The notes below the pieces were generated by a model, which was given only the letters and a program-made list of their open reading frames with translations, searched no databases and was not told where the DNA came from. The translations under genes were made by a program, and so were the position numbers. A DNA stretch of 19,836 nt from Clostridiales bacterium (GTDB lineage Bacteria; Bacillota; Clostridia; Saccharofermentanales; Saccharofermentanaceae), in contig JAFGGR010000032.1 of assembly GCA_016930475.1 (NCBI GenBank), forward strand, positions 1 through 19,836, read 5' to 3'. Shown piece by piece: positions 1 through 8,036 of this stretch; within the stretch, counting starts at the first letter, position 1; every line of letters begins with the position of its first letter.

Positions 1-235
1 AATTGCCGGCGGTAAAAGGCGGAAGACCGAGCGATGCGGCTTGAGCCGGCCCTGATTCCCGGTATTGAGTATACCATTTCTCCACTTTCGAAAAATCCGG
101 GTCACCGACCGGATAGAGCCTTGTGATCGAGCGAATCAAAAGAACCGCTAAAAACAAAAGTCGTGCAACCCATTTGTTTTTTAACAAGTCGATCTTTAAC
201 GATTCCAGAATTGTCGGGGCCTTTTTTTCTTCCAT
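1..235 (-). CDS. Partial membrane-anchored protein, N-terminus only (runs off left edge)
   Basis: I do not recognise this gene. Reading leftwards from an ATG at 235-233 gives 78 codons without a stop up to the window edge. An in-frame TAG lies three codons upstream of the ATG, so this is the first possible ATG. The product begins with a short charged stretch (MEEKKAP), then a basic and hydrophobic segment at about residues 22-38 (WVARLLFLAVLLIRSI) that looks like one membrane anchor, then a polar stretch with FSKVEKWYTQYR. The ribosome binding site is weak (AGGG). A TATAAT box on the same strand at 312-307 supports transcription in this direction. It is probably a single-pass membrane or exported protein; the function lies in the missing C-terminal part. 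Confidence 0.55.
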   Translation of the reverse strand, partial: MEEKKAPTILESLKIDLLKNKWVARLLFLAVLLIRSITRLYPVGDPDFSKVEKWYTQYRESGPAQAASLGLPPFTAGN

Positions 236-296
236 GCCGCCCTATTCCCGGATGATACGATTCACTCCGTTTATCCGTTGTGATCACTCACCGACG

Positions 297-322
297 GAAT
301 TGATTAATTATAGCATCAATTC
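297..322. promoter_or_regulatory. Perfect 8-bp inverted repeat, operator candidate
   Basis: GAATTGAT at 297-304 and ATCAATTC at 315-322 are exact reverse complements separated by 10 bases. The half-sites are centred 18 bases apart, close to two helical turns, as expected for a dimeric repressor or activator. The dyad covers the minus-strand -10 box of the left-edge gene and ends 14 bases upstream of the plus-strand -35 box of the glutamine synthetase gene. It is not the TGTNAN7TNACA site of GlnR. The regulator is unknown, and its role as an operator is inferred from symmetry and position only. Confidence 0.5.
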
Positions 323-336
323 AAATCGAACGGCAA
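307..336 (-). promoter_or_regulatory. Probable promoter of the left-edge gene
   Basis: Read on the minus strand, a perfect TATAAT lies at 312-307. TTGCCG (4 of 6 to consensus) lies 18 bases upstream at 336-331. The -10 box sits inside the inverted repeat at 297-322, so a protein bound there would block it. The leader would be about 65 bases. Confidence 0.4.
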
Positions 337-364
337 TTTACCGTTAAACAATACATGATATAAT
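337..364 (+). promoter_or_regulatory. Promoter of the glutamine synthetase gene, extended -10
   Basis: TTTACC at 337-342 (4 of 6) is followed after 16 bases by a perfect TATAAT at 359-364. A TG one base ahead of it (356-357) makes an extended -10. The start codon is at 397, giving a leader of roughly 25 bases with the ribosome binding site AAAGGCGGG just upstream. Confidence 0.65.
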
Positions 365-396
365 GAGCATGATTTTATTGAAAGGCGGGCTCCTCT

Positions 397-2307
397 ATGA
401 CTCAATTCCGCATTTACCCCGATTTACTGTATTTGCTTCCCGTAAATACTCACAATACCAAGGATCTTACGGAGATATTGGCGTCTCACCCCGAAATTCG
501 GTTCGTGTCGCTGGTCGGTATCGATCTTGCCGGCAACGATACAGACGAGAAGATCCCCATCGCCGACTTTCTGGACAATCTTCACGGTTATTTGAACGGA
601 CATGTTGTCCAGACGGACGGCTCTTCAGTCGTCTTGCCCGGAATAGCGACGCTCAATGACGGCCGGGTTGATTTTGAGCCGGACAAGGATGTGATTTGGT
701 TTGTCGATTATAACTACGAACACTTGGATCCGACAAACGGGAATCCGGTCGGGACACTTCGTATCCCTTCTTTTCTCGTTCATAATTCCGAGAAAGTGTG
801 TTCGAGATCAATCCTGAAGCGATGTGCGGATCGTTTTTCGAGTGTCCTCATGGGTCTTCTGAAGAAAGACACTGCACTGTGTCAGGATTTTGGTATGCAA
901 TACAGTGATATTGACCGTATTGAATTGATCGTGGCAACGGAGCTGGAATTCTGGGTCAGTTCACCCGACGAACAAATCAACACCCAACTGCTTACGATTT
1001 CAGAAAGCCTTAAGGAACAATACTGGAAAAGAACCAAGGGCGTAGTTCGAACGGCTCTTGAACAGGTCGTCATGCTGCTTGATCTATATGGATTCGAACC
1101 AGAAATGGCTCATAAAGAGGTCGGCGGTGTGAAAGCCCATCTGACCGGGAAGGGCGAATTTCACAATATCATGGAGCAGTTGGAGGTCGATTGGCACTAC
1201 GCGAACGCTCTCCAATCGGCGGATTATGAACTGATGGCCCGTATTTTTATCAAAGAGATCTTCAGATTGCACGGCCTTGATGTCAGTTTCTCCGCCAAAC
1301 CGCTTCAGGGCGTTGCGGGGAGCGGCGAGCACACACACGTTAATGCGGTCGCTTACTTAAAGGACGGACGAAAAGTCAATCTTTTCAGCCCCGCGGATCC
1401 CAAGAAGGATTTCCTCGGCATCATCGGATGGGGTGCGCTCATGGGATTCATGAAGCACTACCAGTTGATCAATCCTTTCATATCGGTCACGACGGATGCA
1501 TTCAACCGGCTTCAGCCGGGTTTTGAGGCACCGACTCATCCGGTCGTTTCGCTTGGTAAGGATATTGATACACCCTCGAGAAACCGCACCGTTCTTCTGG
1601 GCTTGATTCGAAATACCGATTCGTCGATCCAGACACGCTTTGAGATTCGTTCCCCGAATCCGCATACCAATACCTTCCTGTGTTTGTCCGCGACTTACCA
1701 ATGCATGCTTGAGGGCATTGAGTACGCCGTTCGATCCGGCCGGAACTCTCAGGATCTGGAATCCGAATTCTGCAAACCTTACGGAGCGGAGGGTCAATAT
1801 CTGGAAAAGGACCGCTTATATCGATCCGAAGAGGACATTTTCGTTCAGTATTCGGCCGATGAGAGAGATAAACTGTTCGGCACACCCCCCTCAACCGTCT
1901 ACGACTCGCTAAGAGGCCTCTTGCGCGACGATTACCTCATCCCTATCCTGTGCGCCGGCGAAGTCTTTAGCGACGGTTTGATCGCGTCCTACGCGCATGC
2001 GATGCTCGACCGCTGGCAGACGGAGCTTGCCGAAAGGCTCATTCCGGATAATCTGAACCGGATTCGGATGATCACACCGGCTCATAATTCGTCAAACGAA
2101 TACGACGAAGGTCTTTGGAAAGAAATCAATAAGCTGCGCAACCGGCTCGCGAAGGATACGGCAGACTATGTTTCTATTTTTAAGGAAATTCGAATGGCCA
2201 TCGACGCTAAGAATCTTCGGGAACTGTCGCGTTTACAGCAGTTGATGAATTCTCTTCAGACCGAACTGCTGACGTTATACTCCGAGTATCGCCAGAATCA
2301 GATCTGA
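397..2307 (+). CDS. Glutamine synthetase, long clostridial type
   Basis: A 636-residue member of the glutamine synthetase superfamily, which makes glutamine from glutamate, ammonia and ATP in the cytoplasm. Visible catalytic-core motifs are TELEFW at about 181-186 (metal-binding glutamates, like the ExE of GSI), the HKEVGGVKAH stretch at 239-248 with a further Glu, GSGEHTHVN at 308-316 (the GSGMHxH-like loop carrying ATP and metal histidines), NRTV at 396-399, and RFEIRSPNPHTN at 414-425 (the glutamate and phosphate arginines). It is much longer than GSI (about 450 aa), with roughly 190 extra residues after the core ending in a helical, Arg/Leu-rich tail, as in the ~630-aa clostridial glutamine synthetases. 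It stands alone between a strong promoter and a terminator. Whether it should be named glnA or glnN cannot be settled from sequence alone, so no symbol is given. Confidence 0.85.
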   Translation: MTQFRIYPDLLYLLPVNTHNTKDLTEILASHPEIRFVSLVGIDLAGNDTDEKIPIADFLDNLHGYLNGHVVQTDGSSVVLPGIATLNDGRVDFEPDKDVIWFVDYNYEHLDPTNGNPVGTLRIPSFLVHNSEKVCSRSILKRCADRFSSVLMGLLKKDTALCQDFGMQYSDIDRIELIVATELEFWVSSPDEQINTQLLTISESLKEQYWKRTKGVVRTALEQVVMLLDLYGFEPEMAHKEVGGVKAHLTGKGEFHNIMEQLEVDWHYANALQSADYELMARIFIKEIFRLHGLDVSFSAKPLQGVAGSGEHTHVNAVAYLKDGRKVNLFSPADPKKDFLGIIGWGALMGFMKHYQLINPFISVTTDAFNRLQPGFEAPTHPVVSLGKDIDTPSRNRTVLLGLIRNTDSSIQTRFEIRSPNPHTNTFLCLSATYQCMLEGIEYAVRSGRNSQDLESEFCKPYGAEGQYLEKDRLYRSEEDIFVQYSADERDKLFGTPPSTVYDSLRGLLRDDYLIPILCAGEVFSDGLIASYAHAMLDRWQTELAERLIPDNLNRIRMITPAHNSSNEYDEGLWKEINKLRNRLAKDTADYVSIFKEIRMAIDAKNLRELSRLQQLMNSLQTELLTLYSEYRQNQI

Positions 2308-2351
2308 CGAAACTCACCCGGGCACAGGGTTCATATCCCGAACAAAAGAAG

Positions 2352-2392
2352 CACCCCCACTGTCACTCAAACGACATCGGGGGTGTTTTTTT
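2352..2392 (+). terminator. Rho-independent terminator of the glutamine synthetase gene
   Basis: CACCCCC at 2352-2358 pairs with GGGGGTG at 2379-2385. After a 2x2 internal mismatch, TGTC (2361-2364) pairs with GACA (2373-2376), leaving an 8-base loop. A run of seven T follows at 2386-2392. On the other strand the same stem is followed by CTTCTTTTG, a weaker T-rich tail, so it could also terminate transcription arriving from hom, which ends at 2478. Confidence 0.88.
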
Positions 2393-2477
2393 ACGAAGTA
2401 CCGTTTATGTCCCAAGGCGGGAGTTGAGTAAACTCGCCTAATAATGCTGATCCGAATCAACGAATATTTTACGAGCG

Positions 2478-3719
2478 TCAGTCCGGTGAATAGACTCTCA
2501 TCCGGGCGATAAATCCCGGAATTTCCTTGACTCCCCGTTCCAAATCCCTTTCGGTGAGCAAACCCTCTTTGCCGACCATGAAGGCGGTTTCCGTATCCGT
2601 TACAACGGGCACAGACTCCATGGTTGACCGGGGAAAACACCGGGCGACCGTCTCCATCTCCGGATGACCGGAGACGCGCAGTAACGCTTTTACGGGCATG
2701 TCCATATGGGGTGCGACGACACTCTCGGAAGGAAAGAACCATGGCGTAATGTGCGCGTTTCGGCCTTTGTGCAGTGCCCCGTCCAAAATGTCTCCCACGA
2801 CGGCGGATGCGGTGGCCATTTTACCCGCGCCTTTTCCGTAAAACATCACGCCGCCCAAAGCGTTTCCGTGAACGTGGATCGCGTTGAAAACTCCTTCCGC
2901 CACGCAGATCGGATCTTCCTTCGACACCAGATGCGGCGCAACGAGAAGATGCGCTTTTCGATCGTTCGGATTGATAAACAGCGCCAGCAGTTTGATCTTA
3001 CAATCCAGTGCCTTGGCGTAAGCGATGTCATTGACGCCGACCAGGGAAATTCCCTCGGCATAGATTTCGGCCGGATCCACATACGCGCCGTTCATCGCGA
3101 TGGAAGCGAGGATCGAAATTTTACGCTGGGTGTCGATCCCGTCGATATCCGTAGAAGGGTCTTGCTCCGCGTAGCCCTTTTCCTGAGCACGGCGTAACGC
3201 GGACGAAAAATCTTTTCCTTCCTCGGTCATCCGGGTCAAAATATAGTTGGTCGTCCCGTTCAATATGCCGGTGATGCTCATGATGCGATTCGCCGCAAGG
3301 CAACGATGCAACGGTCGAATAATAGGAATACCGCCGCCTACCGCCCCCTCGAAAAGGTACGAGCAGGTATTCCTCTCCGCCAACTGCATCAGCTCGACCC
3401 CATGCGTCGAAACCAACTCTTTATTCGAAGTCACAACAGTTTTGCCGGCGGATAGCGCTCGGACGGTATAGTCATACGCGATCCCGGCTCCTCCGATCGT
3501 CTCCACGATGATCGAAATATCTTCGTCTTCGAATATTTCGTCCGCATTGACGGTTATTCTGTCGCTCATCGGATGGTCCGAAAAACTGCGCACGTCCAAA
3601 ATCTTCTTCACGCGAAGCTCCTGACCCAGATGCATATTGATCTTATCGATGTTCATATCGATCACATCCGCCACACCGGAACCGACGACACCGAAACCGA
3701 GTATTCCAACATGAATCAT
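2478..3719 (-). CDS. hom: Homoserine dehydrogenase
   Basis: Reduces aspartate semialdehyde to homoserine with NAD(P)H, opening the threonine/methionine branch of aspartate-family synthesis. The 413-residue product starts with a Rossmann fold (GILGFGVVGSG, residues 5-15) and continues with TSNKELVSTHG (97-107, conserved Lys100). Next come FEGAVGGGIPII (123-134), NGTTNYI (154-160) and GYAEQDPSTDIDGID with Lys200 (182-200), which together form the substrate and catalytic region. A C-terminal portion from about residue 340 to the end (VSGHPEMETVARCF onward) has the size and position of the regulatory ACT domain of full-length bacterial enzymes. The start has an upstream GGAGGGAAG binding site. 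It lies 17 bases after the ACT-domain gene pheB, a pairing common in Bacillota, and very likely shares its transcript. Confidence 0.95.
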   Translation of the reverse strand: MIHVGILGFGVVGSGVADVIDMNIDKINMHLGQELRVKKILDVRSFSDHPMSDRITVNADEIFEDEDISIIVETIGGAGIAYDYTVRALSAGKTVVTSNKELVSTHGVELMQLAERNTCSYLFEGAVGGGIPIIRPLHRCLAANRIMSITGILNGTTNYILTRMTEEGKDFSSALRRAQEKGYAEQDPSTDIDGIDTQRKISILASIAMNGAYVDPAEIYAEGISLVGVNDIAYAKALDCKIKLLALFINPNDRKAHLLVAPHLVSKEDPICVAEGVFNAIHVHGNALGGVMFYGKGAGKMATASAVVGDILDGALHKGRNAHITPWFFPSESVVAPHMDMPVKALLRVSGHPEMETVARCFPRSTMESVPVVTDTETAFMVGKEGLLTERDLERGVKEIPGFIARMRVYSPD

Positions 3720-3736
3720 TGACTTCCCTCCGTAAT

Positions 3737-4180
3737 TTATTCTCTGGCCATGATCCGACAGGATCGAACACCTGGAATTTTACCGACATCCGCGATAAGC
3801 AGATCGATCGACCGGTTCATCCGGTCCGTTTCCATGGATATCGAAACGTCGGCCAAACCGTTGATTGGTATATTCTGGTTGATCGTAAGAATGTTCCCCT
3901 TCGCATAGGCAACGCACTGAATGATGCCGGACAATATACCGGGAAAATTCTCGACCGCAATGATCAGTGTAACGAGTTTACCCTTACTGCTCTCATAGAA
4001 CGGCATGATCGAATCCTTATATTTGTAATAGGCACTTCTCGATAAACCGACCGTATGGACCGCCTCGTTGACCGAAGCGGCTTTTCCGGAATTCAAGAGT
4101 CTTTTCACCGACATGACTTTAACAAAGACCTCGGGCAGGATATCCGATTTGACCAGATAGTATTCATCGTTCTGTGACAT
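3737..4180 (-). CDS. pheB: ACT-domain protein PheB, UPF0735 family
   Basis: A 147-residue protein of the UPF0735 family (called PheB in Bacillus). It has an N-terminal helix-turn-helix-like segment (SVNEAVHTVGLSRSAYYKYK, about 36-55) and a C-terminal ACT domain (about 70-145, starting KLVTLIIAVENFPG), the usual amino-acid-sensing fold. I chose the ATG at 4180 because GAGGT sits 5 bases upstream and the resulting length matches the family. The frame stays open for 25 more codons upstream (to 4255), but those would begin at a poorly placed ATG and read MIKSFQGQMYATCGHF, which does not look like family sequence. Its place directly ahead of hom suggests a role in amino acid control. The precise biochemical function is not known, and a role as an allosteric or transcriptional regulator is inference. 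Confidence 0.85.
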   Translation of the reverse strand: MSQNDEYYLVKSDILPEVFVKVMSVKRLLNSGKAASVNEAVHTVGLSRSAYYKYKDSIMPFYESSKGKLVTLIIAVENFPGILSGIIQCVAYAKGNILTINQNIPINGLADVSISMETDRMNRSIDLLIADVGKIPGVRSCRIMARE

Positions 4181-4245
4181 GTAAACCTCGCATCTGAAGA
4201 ATTTTCGGAAATGTCCGCATGTGGCGTACATTTGTCCTTGAAAAG

Positions 4246-4274
4246 ACTTTATCACGATACGATCGTTTTCGCAA
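4246..4274 (-). promoter_or_regulatory. Possible promoter of pheB-hom
   Basis: On the minus strand TTGCGA (4274-4269) and TAAAGT (4251-4246), each 4 of 6 to consensus, are spaced by 17 bases. This is in the 118-base gap that separates pheB from the upstream rdgB, whereas the preceding genes of the block are nearly touching. A small dyad, ACGAT-N3-ATCGT (4254-4266), lies in the spacer. The match is modest and read-through from rdgB remains possible. Confidence 0.35.
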
Positions 4275-4298
4275 GTGGGGAACGGGTTTCTTTGAAAA

Positions 4299-4889
4299 TC
4301 ACGTCTCGGACAAACGCTTCAGCAGCGACCGGATCGCTTTACCCCGGTGACTGACAGAGATTTTCTCCGGGGAGGTCAATTCTGCGGCAGTCCGCCCGAA
4401 CTCCGGAACATAGAAAATCGGGTCGTATCCGAATCCATTCTTTCCGAATTCGGTATTAAGAAGGATACCGTCCATCCGCTCCTCAACGATGATCGGCTCG
4501 GCATCGTCCCGCAAGAGAACCATAGCGCAGGAGAAGTGCGCCGTCCGCTCTTGGAGGGGAACGTCTGTGAGGAGCCGGGAAAGTTCCGCGAATTTTTGTC
4601 GATAGGACGTCTCCTCACCGAAAAACCTGGACGAATAGATGCCCGGGGCACCCCCGAGCGCATCGACGCACAGTCCTGAGTCGTCCGCTAAAACGTAACC
4701 TCCGGCCTTTTGAAAGAGAGCCGTTGCTTTAATCATCGCATTTTCGACAAAGGTGCTTCCGGTCTCGTCCGGCATGGATTCGATCCCGAGCGCCTTCATC
4801 CCGACCGCTTCAAAAGGCATTCCATCCAAAGCGACTCTGATTTCATTCAACTTATCGGCATTGTTTGTCGCAACAAGGATCCTTTTCAT
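4299..4889 (-). CDS. rdgB: Non-canonical purine NTP pyrophosphatase (RdgB/HAM1)
   Basis: A 196-residue house-cleaning enzyme that hydrolyses ITP, dITP and XTP to the monophosphate plus pyrophosphate, keeping deaminated purines out of nucleic acids. The family marks are all present: ATNNADKLNEI at 7-17, FVENAMIKA at 47-55 with the metal-binding Glu, ADDSGL at 68-73 with the general-base Asp70, PGIYSSRF at 82-89, FGYDPIF at 153-159 and SHRGKA at 180-185. Length is normal for the family. It starts 3 bases after the stop of the rRNA methyltransferase gene, and its GGAGGG binding site lies inside that gene's last codons, so the two are probably translationally coupled. Confidence 0.95.
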   Translation of the reverse strand: MKRILVATNNADKLNEIRVALDGMPFEAVGMKALGIESMPDETGSTFVENAMIKATALFQKAGGYVLADDSGLCVDALGGAPGIYSSRFFGEETSYRQKFAELSRLLTDVPLQERTAHFSCAMVLLRDDAEPIIVEERMDGILLNTEFGKNGFGYDPIFYVPEFGRTAAELTSPEKISVSHRGKAIRSLLKRLSET

Positions 4890-4892
4890 GAT

Positions 4893-6335
4893 TTACAGCA
4901 CCCTCCAGGATTTCGGGTATTGATTCTTCAGCGCGTGGTCCGAATATTTGGCAAACCCGAGCGGGAATCCGTCGACGGTTATAACGATGTATGAGCGGTC
5001 TTCAAGTCTATTTGCTTCTTCCTTGCTGACGAAAATGGTTTCGCCTTTCAGGTATCGCTCCACCCTCTGATCCGTTCTTTCGAATGATGCCCGGCGTTCC
5101 GGGCGGATATCTCCTGCTCTTAAGGCGGACGCGAGCGAAGACGAAGGGACAAAGATCGGTTGGTTCGCGACATTCTTAACGTCTCCGCAATAGGCGCCGA
5201 TCTTTACGGCGCGAAGACCCCGGTACAGATCGGCTGACATTCCGTGATAGTGCAATCGGTCATGAGCCATATAGCCGTTTTGCCTCAGTCTCCGCAGAAA
5301 TCGTTCGGACGCGTCCGTTGTGAGGAGTCCTTCGAAAAACGCCGCGACGCATCGGGGCACCGAAAACTCGGATACATACCGGTCTGCGCCGGTCGCATCC
5401 TCCGCCGACCGTCTCTGCGGCGCAGATGATTTTTTTCGCATATGAACGCAAAAATGCCCCTCTCCCCGACTCCGGTGAGGCCAAATTCGGATCGCCCCCT
5501 GCTTTTCTCCGGAGACGCCGGAAAAAGAAACACCCGGAACGCCGGGATGAGCGACGATCTCGTAGCCTTCGCATTCGGCCATAAACCACTCCGCCATCCT
5601 TTCGTTCTCTTCCTCCGAAAAGGTGCACGTGGAATAGACGATTGAGCCACCCGGAGCCAGCATCCGATCCGCCTGGATCAGGATCTCCTTCTGCATTTTC
5701 ACTGTGGTCTCGACCCCATAACGCTCCCAGCTCTTGATCGCGGACGGATCTCTTCGGAACATCCCCTCGCCGGAACACGGGGCGTCAATCAGGATCTTGT
5801 CGAAAAAACCCTCGAACCGCTCTGCCAAGCGCTCGGGAACCTCATTCAGGATGACTGCGTCGTCGATCCCCATGCGCTCCAGATTTCGAAGAAGAGCCCG
5901 ACAACGGTCCGCCGAGATATCGTTAGCGATCAGCAGACCTTCTCCCAGAAGCATCTCGGCGATCCTGGTTGTCTTGCCGCCCGGAGCGGCACAAAGGTCC
6001 AGCACGTACTCGCCGGGCTTGGCCGCCAGAATCTCAGCCGGCAGCATCGCGCTCGGCTCCTGTTGGTAAAAAACTCCCGCATGCGCATACGAATCGTTAC
6101 CGGACAATTTCTCGTCGGCATAATATCCGGAAGGGCACCAGGATACGGGGTCGATCGCTGTTCCGAGGGAAGATAGCACATTCGCATCCGCTCCCGCGGG
6201 GACCTTTGACCGGTTCAATCGAATCCCATATACGGCAGGTTCCTCGAAGCTCCTCCAAAAAGAATCCGCGTCCGAGGCGGCATTCGCGGAGAAATACTTC
6301 GTCATTCGCTCGAGAAAACGGTCCGGCAGCGTCAT
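4893..6335 (-). CDS. rsmF: 16S rRNA m5C methyltransferase, RsmF/NOL1-NOP2-Sun type
   Basis: A SAM-dependent RNA cytosine-5 methyltransferase of 480 residues. The catalytic domain shows the pre-motif YQQEPSAM (90-97), the SAM-binding loop LDLCAAPGGKT (112-122), the acidic motif ANDIS (137-141), DAPCSGEGMFRRDP (184-197) with Cys187, and STCTFS (235-240) with the catalytic Cys237. The RIWPHRSRGEGHF stretch (about 280-295) is typical of the RsmF branch and is followed by a C-terminal domain (about 315-480) of the kind that follows the catalytic core in RsmF/YebU proteins. The length agrees with this group. The exact modified position in 16S rRNA cannot be read from the sequence, so the symbol is by family. 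Its ATG overlaps the TGA of the upstream peptidase gene by 4 bases. Confidence 0.88.
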   Translation of the reverse strand: MTLPDRFLERMTKYFSANAASDADSFWRSFEEPAVYGIRLNRSKVPAGADANVLSSLGTAIDPVSWCPSGYYADEKLSGNDSYAHAGVFYQQEPSAMLPAEILAAKPGEYVLDLCAAPGGKTTRIAEMLLGEGLLIANDISADRCRALLRNLERMGIDDAVILNEVPERLAERFEGFFDKILIDAPCSGEGMFRRDPSAIKSWERYGVETTVKMQKEILIQADRMLAPGGSIVYSTCTFSEEENERMAEWFMAECEGYEIVAHPGVPGVSFSGVSGEKQGAIRIWPHRSRGEGHFCVHMRKKSSAPQRRSAEDATGADRYVSEFSVPRCVAAFFEGLLTTDASERFLRRLRQNGYMAHDRLHYHGMSADLYRGLRAVKIGAYCGDVKNVANQPIFVPSSSLASALRAGDIRPERRASFERTDQRVERYLKGETIFVSKEEANRLEDRSYIVITVDGFPLGFAKYSDHALKNQYPKSWRVL

Positions 6336-8020
6336 AGTCCCAAATACTCCGACGTAATATACGCGATCCTCTTCACGACATCCGCCGAAAACGGTGACTG
6401 AAGATCGGCCGCCTCGATGATCTCCAGAAAGGGCTTATTGCCTCCCTCGCTGCAGATCCGATCGTATTTAAGAAGCGCTTCCTGTGGGTTTTTTCGAGAA
6501 ATGTCCCACAGTTGCAAAGCAACGATTTGAGCAATGCAGTAATCGATATAGTAAAACGGAGCCGTGAAGATATGACTTTTCTTCACCCATGCCGCTCCCG
6601 ATTCGTAGAACTCGTTTCCGTCGTATTTGAGGAAAGGCTGATACTTGTCCTCAAGTGCCTTCCAGACCGAATGGCGCTGTGAAGCCGACAGATCCGGCTC
6701 CCGGTAAACGCGATGCTGGAACTCGTCCACCATGCATCCGTAAGGGAGAAACAAAAGCGCGTCGGTCATGTGCATTTCCCGAAAAGCACTCGCGTTTCCT
6801 TTGAAAAACACCTCCAGGTATGGGTACGACAGGTATTCCAGAGCCGTCGAATGGATCTCGCAGGTCTCGAGCGTCGGAGATTGGCATTCGATAAAGGGCG
6901 ATGAGTCGACTCCGCGGATCGCGGCATACGCGTGACCGGATTCATGGACCAATGTTGAAATGTCGTCAAACGTCCCATTCGCGTTCATAAAAATAAAAGG
7001 GATGCCATAGTCCTGAAGCGTCGAGCAATATCCGCCCGTCGATTTTTTTTCGCGCGTCTCGAGGTCCGTAAAACCATGCTCCCGAAGAACATCAAAGAAG
7101 GAAGGGTCCTTTTCGAAAAGCGCGCGGAACAGTTCACCGGCACAACGCGTATAATCCTTCATCTCGATCGCCGGTCTCGGGTTACCCTTTGAAAAGAGAC
7201 AGGGCAAATCGTAATACAAGAGTTCGTCGACTTCCAGCCGTTTCTTTTGAAGGCGCCGGATCTCGACGGTGATCGGCACAATGTACCGCAGAATATTCTG
7301 CCGTAATTCCTCGACCATCTCCGGCGTATAATCGTAACGCTCCATCCGCTTGTATCCGAGCTCGACAAAGGTCGGGTAAGACAGTTTCTGAGCGATCGAC
7401 GTACGGATCTTCACCATCTCGCCGAAAATCCCGTTAAACTGCTTGAGCTCCCCGGCATAATAATCGGATACCGACTTCGCCGCGTTCTTCCGCTCCTCGC
7501 GGTTCGTCGATTCCAAAAAAGGATTCATCATCGATAAGTTGTATGTATGACCCGCAAATTCGATTTCCGCTTCCGAAAGGATCTGGTCGTAACGGTTCTG
7601 AAGCGCGGCTTCCTGAGACAGTTCCTCGACGACCTCGGTCGAGATGGTTTCCTTGAAAGTCTTTGCCTTCATGAAAATCATCTTCCCGAAGCGTTGCATC
7701 AGAAGCGGAACGATCTCGGAATTTAAAAGAGACGAATATACGGCGGATGTCAGTTCACCGACGATCGGGTCCGCCTCCTCAAAAAAAGTCATTTCATCTG
7801 CGTAAAAAGAGTCGGTGGTGTCCTGGTCGTGCCGGATCCGGCACATGGACTCTGCCGTGTAAAATTTACTGAGTAACTTCTGAAGTTCGGCCAGCGAAGA
7901 TTCCACCAAGGCAATATCCTTGGAGGTCATCAAACGGAGTCTTGTTCTCATCGCGCATTCGCGAAATTCCTCAACGGAGGGCCTCTCATAAGTCAGTTCG
8001 GCGTATTGGGGCATTTCCAT
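6332..8020 (-). CDS. M3-family oligoendopeptidase (PepF-like zinc peptidase)
   Basis: A cytoplasmic zinc metallopeptidase that should cut short peptides. From the chosen start the protein has 562 residues, normal for clostridial M3 oligoendopeptidases. The zinc site is HESGH (359-363) with the third ligand in ETCEIHS (Glu388). The STGGYCSTLQDYGIPFIFMN stretch just ahead of it is typical of the family, as is the helical N-terminal half. I chose the ATG at 8020 because AGAGGT lies 7 bases upstream. The frame is open to an ATG at 8059, but that would overlap argS and add an uncharacteristic 13 residues. It sits 16 bases after argS and overlaps the methyltransferase start by 4 bases (ATGA), so it is in the middle of an operon. 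There is no signal peptide. Confidence 0.9.
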   Translation of the reverse strand: MEMPQYAELTYERPSVEEFRECAMRTRLRLMTSKDIALVESSLAELQKLLSKFYTAESMCRIRHDQDTTDSFYADEMTFFEEADPIVGELTSAVYSSLLNSEIVPLLMQRFGKMIFMKAKTFKETISTEVVEELSQEAALQNRYDQILSEAEIEFAGHTYNLSMMNPFLESTNREERKNAAKSVSDYYAGELKQFNGIFGEMVKIRTSIAQKLSYPTFVELGYKRMERYDYTPEMVEELRQNILRYIVPITVEIRRLQKKRLEVDELLYYDLPCLFSKGNPRPAIEMKDYTRCAGELFRALFEKDPSFFDVLREHGFTDLETREKKSTGGYCSTLQDYGIPFIFMNANGTFDDISTLVHESGHAYAAIRGVDSSPFIECQSPTLETCEIHSTALEYLSYPYLEVFFKGNASAFREMHMTDALLFLPYGCMVDEFQHRVYREPDLSASQRHSVWKALEDKYQPFLKYDGNEFYESGAAWVKKSHIFTAPFYYIDYCIAQIVALQLWDISRKNPQEALLKYDRICSEGGNKPFLEIIEAADLQSPFSADVVKRIAYITSEYLGL

Positions 8021-8036
8021 AGTATTGACCTCTATT

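Noticed and set aside
2706..3197. Long open frame antisense to hom on the plus strand
   Set aside because: It lies wholly inside hom, has no ribosome binding site, and its translation is rich in Arg, His and Cys with no family resemblance. The strong codon bias of hom explains it.
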